Source: Candidatus Brocadiaceae bacterium
GTDB taxonomy: Bacteria > Planctomycetota > Brocadiia > SM23-32
DNA: 6,252 bases
Direction of reading: 5' to 3'
Assembly (NCBI GenBank): GCA_003551785.1
Contig: PUNP01000442.1
Location: 1 to 6,252 of the forward strand
Part shown: positions 1 to 6,211 of the stretch, in pieces
Position numbering within the stretch: the first letter of the stretch is position 1
Layout of the letters: each line of letters opens with the position of its first letter
The notes under the pieces: generated by a model
Database searches by the model: none
What the model saw: only the letters and a program-made list of their open reading frames with translations
What the model was told of the DNA's origin: nothing
Program-made: the position numbers and the translations under genes

Positions 1-1
1 T

Positions 2-553
2 ATGCTTTTCGACCTTACTCAAGAACCGCGAATTGTCTCAGAAACGCCATCGGAGGATCCACAGGTAACACATGGCTCTCGTCCGGGGATGGTCCAAAGC
101 GCAGTGGATAGACAAGAAAATGTACTGCGAGAAATCGCCATAAGGCTGCGTCGTTTTCTTAATGTGTCACAAAATAAACCCATAGAAAAGCCTCTGATAG
201 TTATAATACCAAAATTTGATATATGGGCCGATTCGTTGGGGATTTCTATTGATGAAGAGCCCGTAAGAGTGACGGAAGAAGGCGGGGTAAATGTCGATAT
301 TAAGCGGATACATAAATCCAGCGATATAATCAGGGAATATCTGCTTCAACATACACCGGAAATAGTTACCCAAGCAGAAAGTTTCAGTTCTAAAACGACA
401 TTTATCCCGGTCAGTGCCATGGGCTGCAGTCCAAAACAGGTCACGCGAGATGGGAGCAGTTTCTATGGAGTGCGCCCAAAGGACATCAAACCAAAGTGGG
501 TTACGGTGCCTTTGATGTATTGTTTAGGATACAGATTTAGTAAGAAAAAGTAA
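2..553 (+). CDS. C-terminal part of a double-GTPase-like (DO-GTPase) protein, 5' end outside the window
   Basis: This is the last 183 codons of a gene that enters the window already open, so the Met at base 2 is probably internal. Two GTP-binding motifs are visible. A G4-like segment, hydrophobic strand then P70-K71-F72-D73-I74-W75, stands where NKxD/TKxD reads the guanine base. A G5-like segment, F134-I-P-V-S138-A139-M-G, is the usual SA loop. The G1 P-loop and G3 motif would lie upstream. The opening LFDLTQ and the closing proline-rich run ending in PLMYCLGYRF match what I remember of the ends of GTPase domains in DO-GTPase proteins. No membrane helix or signal peptide is visible, so it should be cytosolic. 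It lies 16 bases before the GAP1-like gene, and GTPase plus GAP1 adjacency is the known context of these families. Membership in a GTPase superfamily is well supported; the DO-GTPase subtype is a recognition from pattern and less sure. Confidence 0.72.
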   Translation: MLFDLTQEPRIVSETPSEDPQVTHGSRPGMVQSAVDRQENVLREIAIRLRRFLNVSQNKPIEKPLIVIIPKFDIWADSLGISIDEEPVRVTEEGGVNVDIKRIHKSSDIIREYLLQHTPEIVTQAESFSSKTTFIPVSAMGCSPKQVTRDGSSFYGVRPKDIKPKWVTVPLMYCLGYRFSKKK

Positions 554-556
554 TTT

Positions 557-561
557 GAGAG
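557..561 (+). promoter_or_regulatory. Weak Shine-Dalgarno that favours ATG 570 as the start of the GAP1-like gene
   Basis: GAGAG at 557-561 lies 8 bases before ATG 570. The alternative start, TTG at 555, would leave this site inside the gene and would have no upstream purine tract of its own except the AAGAAAAAG tail of the preceding gene. Homology also favours 570, because the family-like sequence begins at once with YEIVYTS. The site is weak, so translational coupling to the upstream gene probably contributes. Confidence 0.5.
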
Positions 562-569
562 ATCAAATC

Positions 570-2984
570 ATGAGTTATGAAATTGTCTATACATCAGTTC
601 CTAAAGGTTTAAGAACCAGTGCAGGCGGTTTTTGCACCGCTGCCGCCAGTGGCGGGCTTTCAGCTCAGATGATAAAAAAACTTGAAAAACTCAGCCCCTA
701 CTCTTTTTACTTCAAACTTTCGGATTCAAAGTCGGATCTCAACCCGGTTAGTTATTCCCACACGGCTTTGACTATAGGTGCTTCTACTCACCATGTGCTG
801 TCGAAAGTCGCTTTTAATGGTGCGGATTACTCAGGGCGTTCTAATAAGATAGCACATCATTTTCTATTGGAAAGCTCCGAACTGTTAAACTGTGGTCCGG
901 CATATATGCTAAGTGAAATGAATAAAAGCGGTATATTGTATTCTGAGTGGAAGGAAGAACCACAAGAACTGCCAGCCAGAAGCCTTGCGACGGAACTTAA
1001 TATAAGAGTCAATAATAAGAAAAGTAAAAAAAAGAAAGCATGGGCTGAATTAGGCGATCCCGGCTGGGCGGGTGCCTTGTGCCGCGCATTCAGGGAAAAC
1101 AAAAAGACTCCTGCATACATTGTTTTCAAACCGGGCATGGATATCTTGAGTTTGTACGTCGAGAGTCTGTCAGTATTGCCGGAAAGTGAACGCTGGAATG
1201 TCTGCTTCTCCACCTACTTTACGTCTTTGCCCCCCGGGGCGCAATATAATTGGCGTGCTGTTATTTCCGGGACGAAAAGCGCGGAGGAAGTTATGCGTTC
1301 CCCGCATGCCACGGTCATTGACCTGACCAAACCGTTGGGCAACCCTGTTGAAGACGAATACACTGAAGCCGCCCGGTCGGGAAGCAGCGTATCTGCCGGT
1401 TTAGACACTGAAAATGCTGGGGAAATCCAAAGCCCCACCATATCCGGCTCAGGAAGTCCATCATCGCCCAAAAACAATAAAAATAGCCAACCAAGCAAAA
1501 CTGATATTAGGGATAAAATACAAGCCGCTAAGCAGCAGATGCAGGAGCCGGAGCAGGAAGCTGTAGAAGTTGTGCCTGAAGAAGAGTCCCCGGTGACTCA
1601 ACCAGGAAAGCACCTGAGCATGTTTATTATTTCTTCCTTTGCTGTTTTATTTGTTATCTTGGCTTCTTTTATGTTTTTCCGCTATGAAAATAGAATCGCA
1701 AATCTCAAGAGTGAACATGAAGAAAAACTTGAAGATCAGAATACTAGGTCCGAAAAAAATATTGAAGAGAAAGAATCAAAAATTCAAAGCTTAGCAGATC
1801 GTATAAAACAAATCGTGAAAGAAATGCCCCATGATGCTGAAGTGGATACAGAAGATTATCTGGGTATGCTTGATACATTGCATGGGATAATTGATGACTT
1901 ATCCAAAAAAACGGACGAAGAAAGCCGTAAACTTCAAGTTTTGGAAGACAACATCAGAAAATTATATGAAGATATTGGCATTGCGTTTGAACTCTTCAAT
2001 AAAGAAAAAGTCCATGAGCAAATCAGCGAAAAATGGAGTGAATTGCAAAAAGAAAAAGACCAAATATATAGAAAGGCTCGTCGTCCCGAATTAATGATCG
2101 GCGACAGCTGGTTTTATCGTGAACGTACACAGACTGAGATTGAAGAGGTGAAAAATCATTCTGATGAAGACAGTATCTGGAAGTTCAATATTGGTAACGG
2201 AAACAGATTATTGCCGTTTCCACAAAATATAACTGAACATGTTGTCGAAATTAGGGAGTTTGATCCTATAGAGGGCGAATTTGCCGTTTTTATTACAGAT
2301 TCAAATCGCCGAGTAGCAGATATTTATGTAGAAATTATTGATACTGAAACGGACAACATCTTAAGGGTAGAGGTTGAAGATGACAATGAAGAAATTGCAA
2401 ATTCACTTGTCATAGAAATAGCAGAATATACCGAAAAAGGTAAAATTTCAAAAATTTATCAATGTGTTTTGAGAACTGGTGATCCTGCCCTCATTGAGCT
2501 GGAATACCGCTGGGACCAAGAAAAAAATTACAGACATATGAAAATACCAGAACATCAATTTTCCTATGCCCTCGCTGAGGAAAATAAAGATGGGGCAACT
2601 GTTCTGGATACTTTACAGCGGCTCATACATTTAGATGCTCCCTTTTCCTTTGATGATAGGAGCCAAAATCGGCTCATTATAGAAAAGGATGGAACCGTTG
2701 TCGCAGAATTGAATGTGCAGAAAATACAAGGGCCTTCCAGGCGTTACGGGGAGGTGGAGAAATATCTGAGTAAAGGAAAAGAGGGTATCGTAGAATTAAG
2801 AAGAGAGATTGAAAATATGGGGCCTATTGTACTCAGAGATTTATGGGGGCAAACATTTGTCAAAATATACTTTACTTTGCAAAAACATCCGAAAATAGAA
2901 GTTGAAAATCAAGAAGTTGATAACGATAAGAGCGACGCATCAAAAAGTAATAAAGGGTTTAAGGAACCTGATAAGAGTGAGTAA
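570..2984 (+). CDS. GAP1-like (GTPase-associated protein 1) protein with membrane helix, coiled coil and unknown C-terminal domain
   Basis: This is an 804-residue protein from ATG 570. Residues 1-130 match the GAP1 N-terminal type 2 pattern I know: a YTSVPKGL start, a GGFCT turn, then D86-Y-S-G-R-S-N-K-I-A-H-H. Residues 165-255 look like the GAP1 middle domain: D-PGWAG, ERW209-NVCFSTYF, a YNW228-R segment and VID251-LTKPLG. A Ser/Gly/Pro/Asn-rich linker (about 255-345) leads to one hydrophobic helix at about 350-370. A charged coiled-coil-rich part follows (371-505), then a globular, probably beta-rich domain (about 508-780) that I do not recognise, and a Lys/Asp/Ser-rich tail. There is no signal peptide. 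The GAP1 half should be cytosolic beside the GTPase and the rest outside the membrane (inferred topology). GAP1 proteins are known mainly by their genomic link to GTPases; their biochemical action is not established, and the name does not mean a proven GTPase activator. The next gene starts 2 bases after the stop. Confidence 0.78.
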   Translation: MSYEIVYTSVPKGLRTSAGGFCTAAASGGLSAQMIKKLEKLSPYSFYFKLSDSKSDLNPVSYSHTALTIGASTHHVLSKVAFNGADYSGRSNKIAHHFLLESSELLNCGPAYMLSEMNKSGILYSEWKEEPQELPARSLATELNIRVNNKKSKKKKAWAELGDPGWAGALCRAFRENKKTPAYIVFKPGMDILSLYVESLSVLPESERWNVCFSTYFTSLPPGAQYNWRAVISGTKSAEEVMRSPHATVIDLTKPLGNPVEDEYTEAARSGSSVSAGLDTENAGEIQSPTISGSGSPSSPKNNKNSQPSKTDIRDKIQAAKQQMQEPEQEAVEVVPEEESPVTQPGKHLSMFIISSFAVLFVILASFMFFRYENRIANLKSEHEEKLEDQNTRSEKNIEEKESKIQSLADRIKQIVKEMPHDAEVDTEDYLGMLDTLHGIIDDLSKKTDEESRKLQVLEDNIRKLYEDIGIAFELFNKEKVHEQISEKWSELQKEKDQIYRKARRPELMIGDSWFYRERTQTEIEEVKNHSDEDSIWKFNIGNGNRLLPFPQNITEHVVEIREFDPIEGEFAVFITDSNRRVADIYVEIIDTETDNILRVEVEDDNEEIANSLVIEIAEYTEKGKISKIYQCVLRTGDPALIELEYRWDQEKNYRHMKIPEHQFSYALAEENKDGATVLDTLQRLIHLDAPFSFDDRSQNRLIIEKDGTVVAELNVQKIQGPSRRYGEVEKYLSKGKEGIVELRREIENMGPIVLRDLWGQTFVKIYFTLQKHPKIEVENQEVDNDKSDASKSNKGFKEPDKSE
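2975..2981 (+). promoter_or_regulatory. Shine-Dalgarno of the helical membrane protein gene, inside the end of the GAP1-like gene
   Basis: GAGTGAG at 2975-2981 lies 5 bases before ATG 2987 and overlaps the last codons of the upstream gene, whose stop ends at 2984. With only 2 bases between stop and start, translation of the two genes is very likely coupled, which would suit two proteins needed in fixed ratio. Confidence 0.5.
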
Positions 2985-2986
2985 CT

Positions 2987-4486
2987 ATGCCTATAAGAAG
3001 CCGATCATATAAAATAGTCAAAGATATCAACGACAACTTTGATTCGGACGCTGCATGGGATGTGGAGCAGTTAAAGGGACTGGCGCAAAAGTTTGCCACT
3101 GCCTGCAACGAATTGATGAAAAGGGCTGCCGAATGCGATATGCGGCTCGAAGAAGGGAAAAAGCACGAGGCCGCAAAAATTGCCAAACTTAAGCCTTCAC
3201 TCAAAACAGAAGTTGAACTGCTTGACTTTCCGAATATCAATGATTGGATTGATACGTGCGATGAGTTGGGTTTTGATACGCCGGACAATTTTGACCCCGA
3301 TTATGTGCGCCAGGTTTTGGAACAGCTCGGTCAGTTAGGCGATGATGTCTTGCGGTTAGTTGACCTTCATACCCGCCTTTCACTCGGCCTGGCACCGCTT
3401 GACGACAGGATTGAGGTTCTGCGATCGTTAATGGAGAAAGACCATGTCAATGAATTCTGGAAAAATGATCTAATGCTTTTTGAAGAGGCCAGATTGGACG
3501 ATATACGCAATCAAGCTAAAAGTGCATCTGACTCTGCCGACTTGGGGAAACTCAAAAGGATTATAGCTGAACTGCATGAGTATGACTGGCATATCCAGCC
3601 GGATAGCTGCATCAAGTATGTGGAAAAGATTACCTGGCCCCACATCAAAAGAGACGCTCGGCAAAGATATGAACGTCTTTTAGCTGAAATCCATGAAGCG
3701 TATGCACAACTTAATGAAAAACGGTGCAGAGATGTTTTCAGGCAATGGTCAATGATTGAAAAGGAAACCTCGGTCGCTCCAGATGACGACATGTCTTCTC
3801 AGATAAATCAGGTTAAAGAATGGTTTGGAGAGCAGGAGCGGGAACGGGAGGAAGAAAAGGCATATGAACAGGCCTGCTTACAGCTTGAATCCGCTCTCGA
3901 GGGTCGAGGCGTTGGTATGGATGAACTTGAGAGGCTCACAGCTAATGTGCTCCGCTTCGAACGCGGTATTCCCGAACTGCTCGCGGCACGATTAAATTCG
4001 AGAAGAGAAGAACTTAAACTCGCCGCCAGAAGAGTCTTCATCTTTAAAATGTCGGCAGTGGCCGCGGCCGTTGTCATATTTGCGGCTGCAATCTTTTTTT
4101 TCGTGGTTTTGCCGCAGCGACGGGCCGGTATTTTGCGGGAGCGTATCATCGCTGCCGACGATCTACTAAATGAATTGATTAGCGAAGAAGCCGACAAAGA
4201 AGCTGCGGAAAAAAAATTGAGAAAATTGGAACTGAACGATAATAAAGTTTACAGCGATATTCGTATTCAATCCCATGAGAAAATACTTGAGCAGCTCAGG
4301 GAATTTTATAAGGAGGTGGACAACTTAGATGCGATGCTTGAAGAAGATATGCCCAAAAGTGCAGAAGTTGGTCCGTTACTAAGCCAAATATCAAGATTGG
4401 GAAAAAATGCAGATGGAGAATGGATCAACTGGCGGGTTCAAAATTTAGTAGAAGACCTCAGGGAAAAGCGTGATGAGGTTTTCTGA
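2987..4486 (+). CDS. Unrecognised helical single-pass membrane protein with tandem helical repeats
   Basis: This is a 499-residue protein whose family I do not recognise. It is almost wholly helical and rich in Glu, Lys, Arg and Leu. Residues 1-350 have no signal peptide. One strong membrane helix lies at about 352-376, Ala/Val/Ile/Phe-rich and flanked by basic residues on both sides, so its direction is not decided by charge. Residues 377-499 form a further helical, coiled-coil-like segment. From about residue 165 to 349 I see three degenerate units of roughly 64 residues, starting near FEEARLDDI (165), RYERLLAEI (227) and AYEQACLQL (292). Each has a long helix, an LxxL-type second helix and a short loop, and the last unit runs straight into the membrane helix. 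No enzymatic motif is visible. Its place between the GAP1-like gene and the channel genes suggests a structural or linking subunit of the same membrane complex, with a membrane helix at almost the same residue number as in the GAP1-like protein. Gene call firm, function unknown. Confidence 0.85.
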   Translation: MPIRSRSYKIVKDINDNFDSDAAWDVEQLKGLAQKFATACNELMKRAAECDMRLEEGKKHEAAKIAKLKPSLKTEVELLDFPNINDWIDTCDELGFDTPDNFDPDYVRQVLEQLGQLGDDVLRLVDLHTRLSLGLAPLDDRIEVLRSLMEKDHVNEFWKNDLMLFEEARLDDIRNQAKSASDSADLGKLKRIIAELHEYDWHIQPDSCIKYVEKITWPHIKRDARQRYERLLAEIHEAYAQLNEKRCRDVFRQWSMIEKETSVAPDDDMSSQINQVKEWFGEQEREREEEKAYEQACLQLESALEGRGVGMDELERLTANVLRFERGIPELLAARLNSRREELKLAARRVFIFKMSAVAAAVVIFAAAIFFFVVLPQRRAGILRERIIAADDLLNELISEEADKEAAEKKLRKLELNDNKVYSDIRIQSHEKILEQLREFYKEVDNLDAMLEEDMPKSAEVGPLLSQISRLGKNADGEWINWRVQNLVEDLREKRDEVF

Positions 4487-4518
4487 ATGACACAAAGAAA
4501 TATTAGCTTTTAATTCTA

Positions 4519-4523
4519 AAGGA
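4519..4523 (+). promoter_or_regulatory. Shine-Dalgarno for the MotA/TolQ/ExbB-like gene
   Basis: AAGGA at 4519-4523, within AAAGGAAA, lies 7 bases before ATG 4531. It is the best-placed ribosome site in the window and fixes this start. It sits in the 44-base gap after the helical membrane protein gene, the largest gap here, so the channel subunit is initiated independently instead of being coupled. That could allow the higher copy number expected of a MotA-type subunit (five per unit in known MotAB and ExbBD complexes). Confidence 0.7.
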
Positions 4524-4530
4524 AACGTCA

Positions 4531-5421
4531 ATGGTTACTATTGATGACATGATAAATAGAAATATTGAAGAAAAGCCGGACCTTTCATTTGATCAGGAGG
4601 ATATTGAAAAACGGTTGGGAATGCCTTCGGGGAAATTTACAAGTCCATCCCTCTTGCTTCCGCTGATAATGGCTATTGTGGGAACTTTGCTTTTTTATGG
4701 GTTATTACTATTGCCCGGATTGCGGTTGCTTTGGAATTCGTTTACTGATAATCCGGTTTCTTATGCGATAGTATTTTTTTCTGCTTGGGCTGCTGCCATT
4801 CTCATTATTAAACGTTTAAAACTCAGTCTGCAGCAAAAGGCCTTGCGGCTGGATCTTATTCCCCCTGATGCCCCGGGCTTTACTGTAACAGCATCATCGG
4901 CGGAACAGTTACTGAAGCGTTTGTATAATAAAGTTGATTCTCCCCAAAGGTTTTTACTTATCCGCCGGATTCATAATGCGCTGTCAAATTTAAAAAATAT
5001 CGGCAGGGTAGGAGATGTTAAGGATATTCTTCAGGCGGAGGCCGAAAATGACGAAGCGCAGATGGATTCAAGTTACACTTTTCTGCAAGGGCTTGTGTGG
5101 GCCATACCCGTGTTGGGATTTATAGGCACAGTCCTTGGATTGTCTGTTGCTCTGGGTGAGTTTGGCAGCGTGTTGGATAAGAGCGGAGCCGGGTCGGATA
5201 TGTCTGCAATAACAGGGGCATTACAGGATGTAACCGGCGGACTCGCTACCGCTTTCCAGACAACGCTTCAGGGACTCGTCGCCGCGCTGTTCATACATAT
5301 GACAATGATCGGTGTAAAAAGAAGTGAAGAGCAGTTTCTGGACCTTTGCAGTGAATATTGTCAAAAACACATAATCGCTCGAATTAAACTGATCATGCCG
5401 GAAAGTGAGATAATTGAATGA
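4531..5421 (+). CDS. MotA/TolQ/ExbB-family proton channel subunit
   Basis: This is a 296-residue inner-membrane protein. Four hydrophobic helices are visible: about 39-64, 75-94, 187-209 and 237-262. An approximately 90-residue cytosolic loop separates the two pairs, the MotA plan (TolQ and ExbB have three helices). The last two helices carry the family signature. One is IPVLGFIG-T200-VLGL, which lines up with the ExbB GLFGTVWGI segment. The other is TGGLATAFQT-T245-LQGLVAAL, which lines up with the ExbB LLATAIGLVAAIP segment. T200 and T245 therefore match ExbB T148 and T181, residues lining the proton path. Family members form a pentamer around two MotB/ExbD-type helices and use proton or sodium flow to rotate. 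The C-terminal tail is only about 33 residues, so it lacks the long cytosolic tail of ZorA from Zorya defence. The stop overlaps the start of the partner gene in ATGA, the usual arrangement for these pairs. Confidence 0.93.
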   Translation: MVTIDDMINRNIEEKPDLSFDQEDIEKRLGMPSGKFTSPSLLLPLIMAIVGTLLFYGLLLLPGLRLLWNSFTDNPVSYAIVFFSAWAAAILIIKRLKLSLQQKALRLDLIPPDAPGFTVTASSAEQLLKRLYNKVDSPQRFLLIRRIHNALSNLKNIGRVGDVKDILQAEAENDEAQMDSSYTFLQGLVWAIPVLGFIGTVLGLSVALGEFGSVLDKSGAGSDMSAITGALQDVTGGLATAFQTTLQGLVAALFIHMTMIGVKRSEEQFLDLCSEYCQKHIIARIKLIMPESEIIE

Positions 5422-6191
5422 GCAGATCAAGACGCAGAAATAAGGGTAGCACAATCAGCCTTTTTGCCTTTCAGGATATCATGGCTGCCATAATCGGTGT
5501 ATTGTTTTTGGTAGTGCTTTTGATGTCATTGCAGCTGACAATTGAAGGGGCGGAACAGGTTGAACATATGGAGAATCCTGATGAGTTACGGGCTAAACTT
5601 GATGAACTGAAAACATATCACGAAAACATCAGTGCGGAAGTCGAGGCTCTTAACCAGCAAATTGATGCGGTCCGAAATCCGGAAAAAGTAACGAATGAAC
5701 TCCTGAGGATGAGACGACGTTTAGAATTTTTAAACGACAGGATACAAGAAGAAGCCCAAAGATCGTCAGATATGGAGGAAAAGACCCGGGAGGTCAAAGA
5801 TGCCATTAAGGAATTGACAGAGAAGAAAAAAGAACTTGAAGCCGAGGCTGAATCTGCTGCACAAGAGGTGGATACGAAAGCCAATGTGACATTTATAAAA
5901 GCTTCGGGTACTCTGAAGCCATGGCTTGTGGAGATTACGAATCGCTCTATTCGTGCAGCACTTTCAGATGATCCTTCAAATGTTATTGAATTTGCTGCCA
6001 TAAATGAAAGGCGACGACGCGATGATTTTATTGGTTGGGCGGAGAGAGCCGTAAATGACAGTACGCATTATTTTGTCCTGTTTATGAAGCCATCAGGTTA
6101 TGATACCGCTATGGCACTTATCAACGACCTGCAGAATAGCGGATATGATTTCGGACGCGATCTGATACCGGAAGATCAGATACTATTTTAA
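5418..6191 (+). CDS. MotB/TolR/ExbD-like partner subunit with coiled-coil stalk
   Basis: This is a 257-residue protein starting in a 4-base ATGA overlap with the channel gene, so it is translationally coupled; a weak GTGAG at 5405-5409 precedes it. A short basic N-terminus (SRSRRRNK) stays in the cytosol. It is followed by LFAFQ-D20-IMAAIIGVLF and one membrane helix to about residue 40. D20 occupies the place of the proton-accepting aspartate of ExbD (D25), TolR (D23) and MotB (D32). Residues 48-152 are a highly charged coiled coil, far longer than the corresponding region of ExbD or TolR. The C-terminal 100 residues form a small domain ending in YFVLFMKPSGYDTAMALIN and GYDFGRDLIPED. Its size and strand-helix-strand order recall the periplasmic TolR/ExbD fold; I see no OmpA-like peptidoglycan-binding motif of the MotB or ZorB type. 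Membership in the ExbD/MotB-like group is inferred from the channel neighbour, topology and the aspartate. Confidence 0.85.
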   Translation: MSRSRRRNKGSTISLFAFQDIMAAIIGVLFLVVLLMSLQLTIEGAEQVEHMENPDELRAKLDELKTYHENISAEVEALNQQIDAVRNPEKVTNELLRMRRRLEFLNDRIQEEAQRSSDMEEKTREVKDAIKELTEKKKELEAEAESAAQEVDTKANVTFIKASGTLKPWLVEITNRSIRAALSDDPSNVIEFAAINERRRRDDFIGWAERAVNDSTHYFVLFMKPSGYDTAMALINDLQNSGYDFGRDLIPEDQILF

Positions 6192-6198
6192 TTTGGCT

Positions 6199-6202
6199 GG
6201 GG
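6199..6202 (+). promoter_or_regulatory. Possible Shine-Dalgarno for the gene running off the right end
   Basis: GGGG at 6199-6202, in the context CTGGGGTG, lies 9 bases before ATG 6212. It is an imperfect site but the only purine-rich stretch between the stop at 6191 and the next ATG, and it supports 6212 as a true start. Confidence 0.4.
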
Positions 6203-6211
6203 TGTTTATTT

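Noticed and set aside
613..655. GC-rich repeated GGCGG/CCGCC elements near the start of the GAP1-like gene, considered as a hairpin or attenuator.
   Set aside because: They fall in codons for Gly, Ala and Ser of a conserved protein segment, the pairing is short and imperfect, and no U-run follows.
857..1498. Open frames on the minus strand opposite the GAP1-like gene (857-1213 and 1214-1498).
   Set aside because: They are antisense shadows of a well-supported gene, with low-complexity translations and no ribosome site or family resemblance.
1891..2094. Plus-strand overlapping frame of 67 codons inside the coiled-coil part of the GAP1-like gene.
   Set aside because: The Lys-rich translation is produced by the A-rich coding sequence in a shifted frame; it has no ribosome site and the main frame is clearly coding.
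3808..4197. Minus-strand open frame of 129 codons opposite the helical membrane protein gene.
   Set aside because: The translation is Ser/Ala/Arg-rich, as expected for the antisense of Glu/Leu/Arg-rich helices; no motif or start signal.
4094..4216. T8 run at 4094-4101 and A8 run at 4209-4216 in the helical membrane protein gene, considered as phase-variation tracts.
   Set aside because: Runs of eight are short for phase variation, both are explained by Phe codons in a membrane helix and Lys codons in a helix, and the frame is intact.
4310..4331. Perfect Shine-Dalgarno-like AAGGAGGTG at 4310-4318 inside the helical membrane protein gene, with an ATG at 4329 and an in-frame ATG at 4334.
   Set aside because: The ATG at 4329 opens a frame of only 17 codons, and the in-frame Met 450 is 15 bases away, too far for normal initiation. 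The sequence is explained by the codons for KEVD.
4487..4513. Tiny reading frame of 8 codons (MTQRNISF) starting right after the stop of the helical membrane protein gene.
   Set aside because: It has no ribosome site of its own, would have to be reached by reinitiation at TGA-ATG, and shows no hydrophobic or toxin-like character; more likely chance in the 44-base gap.
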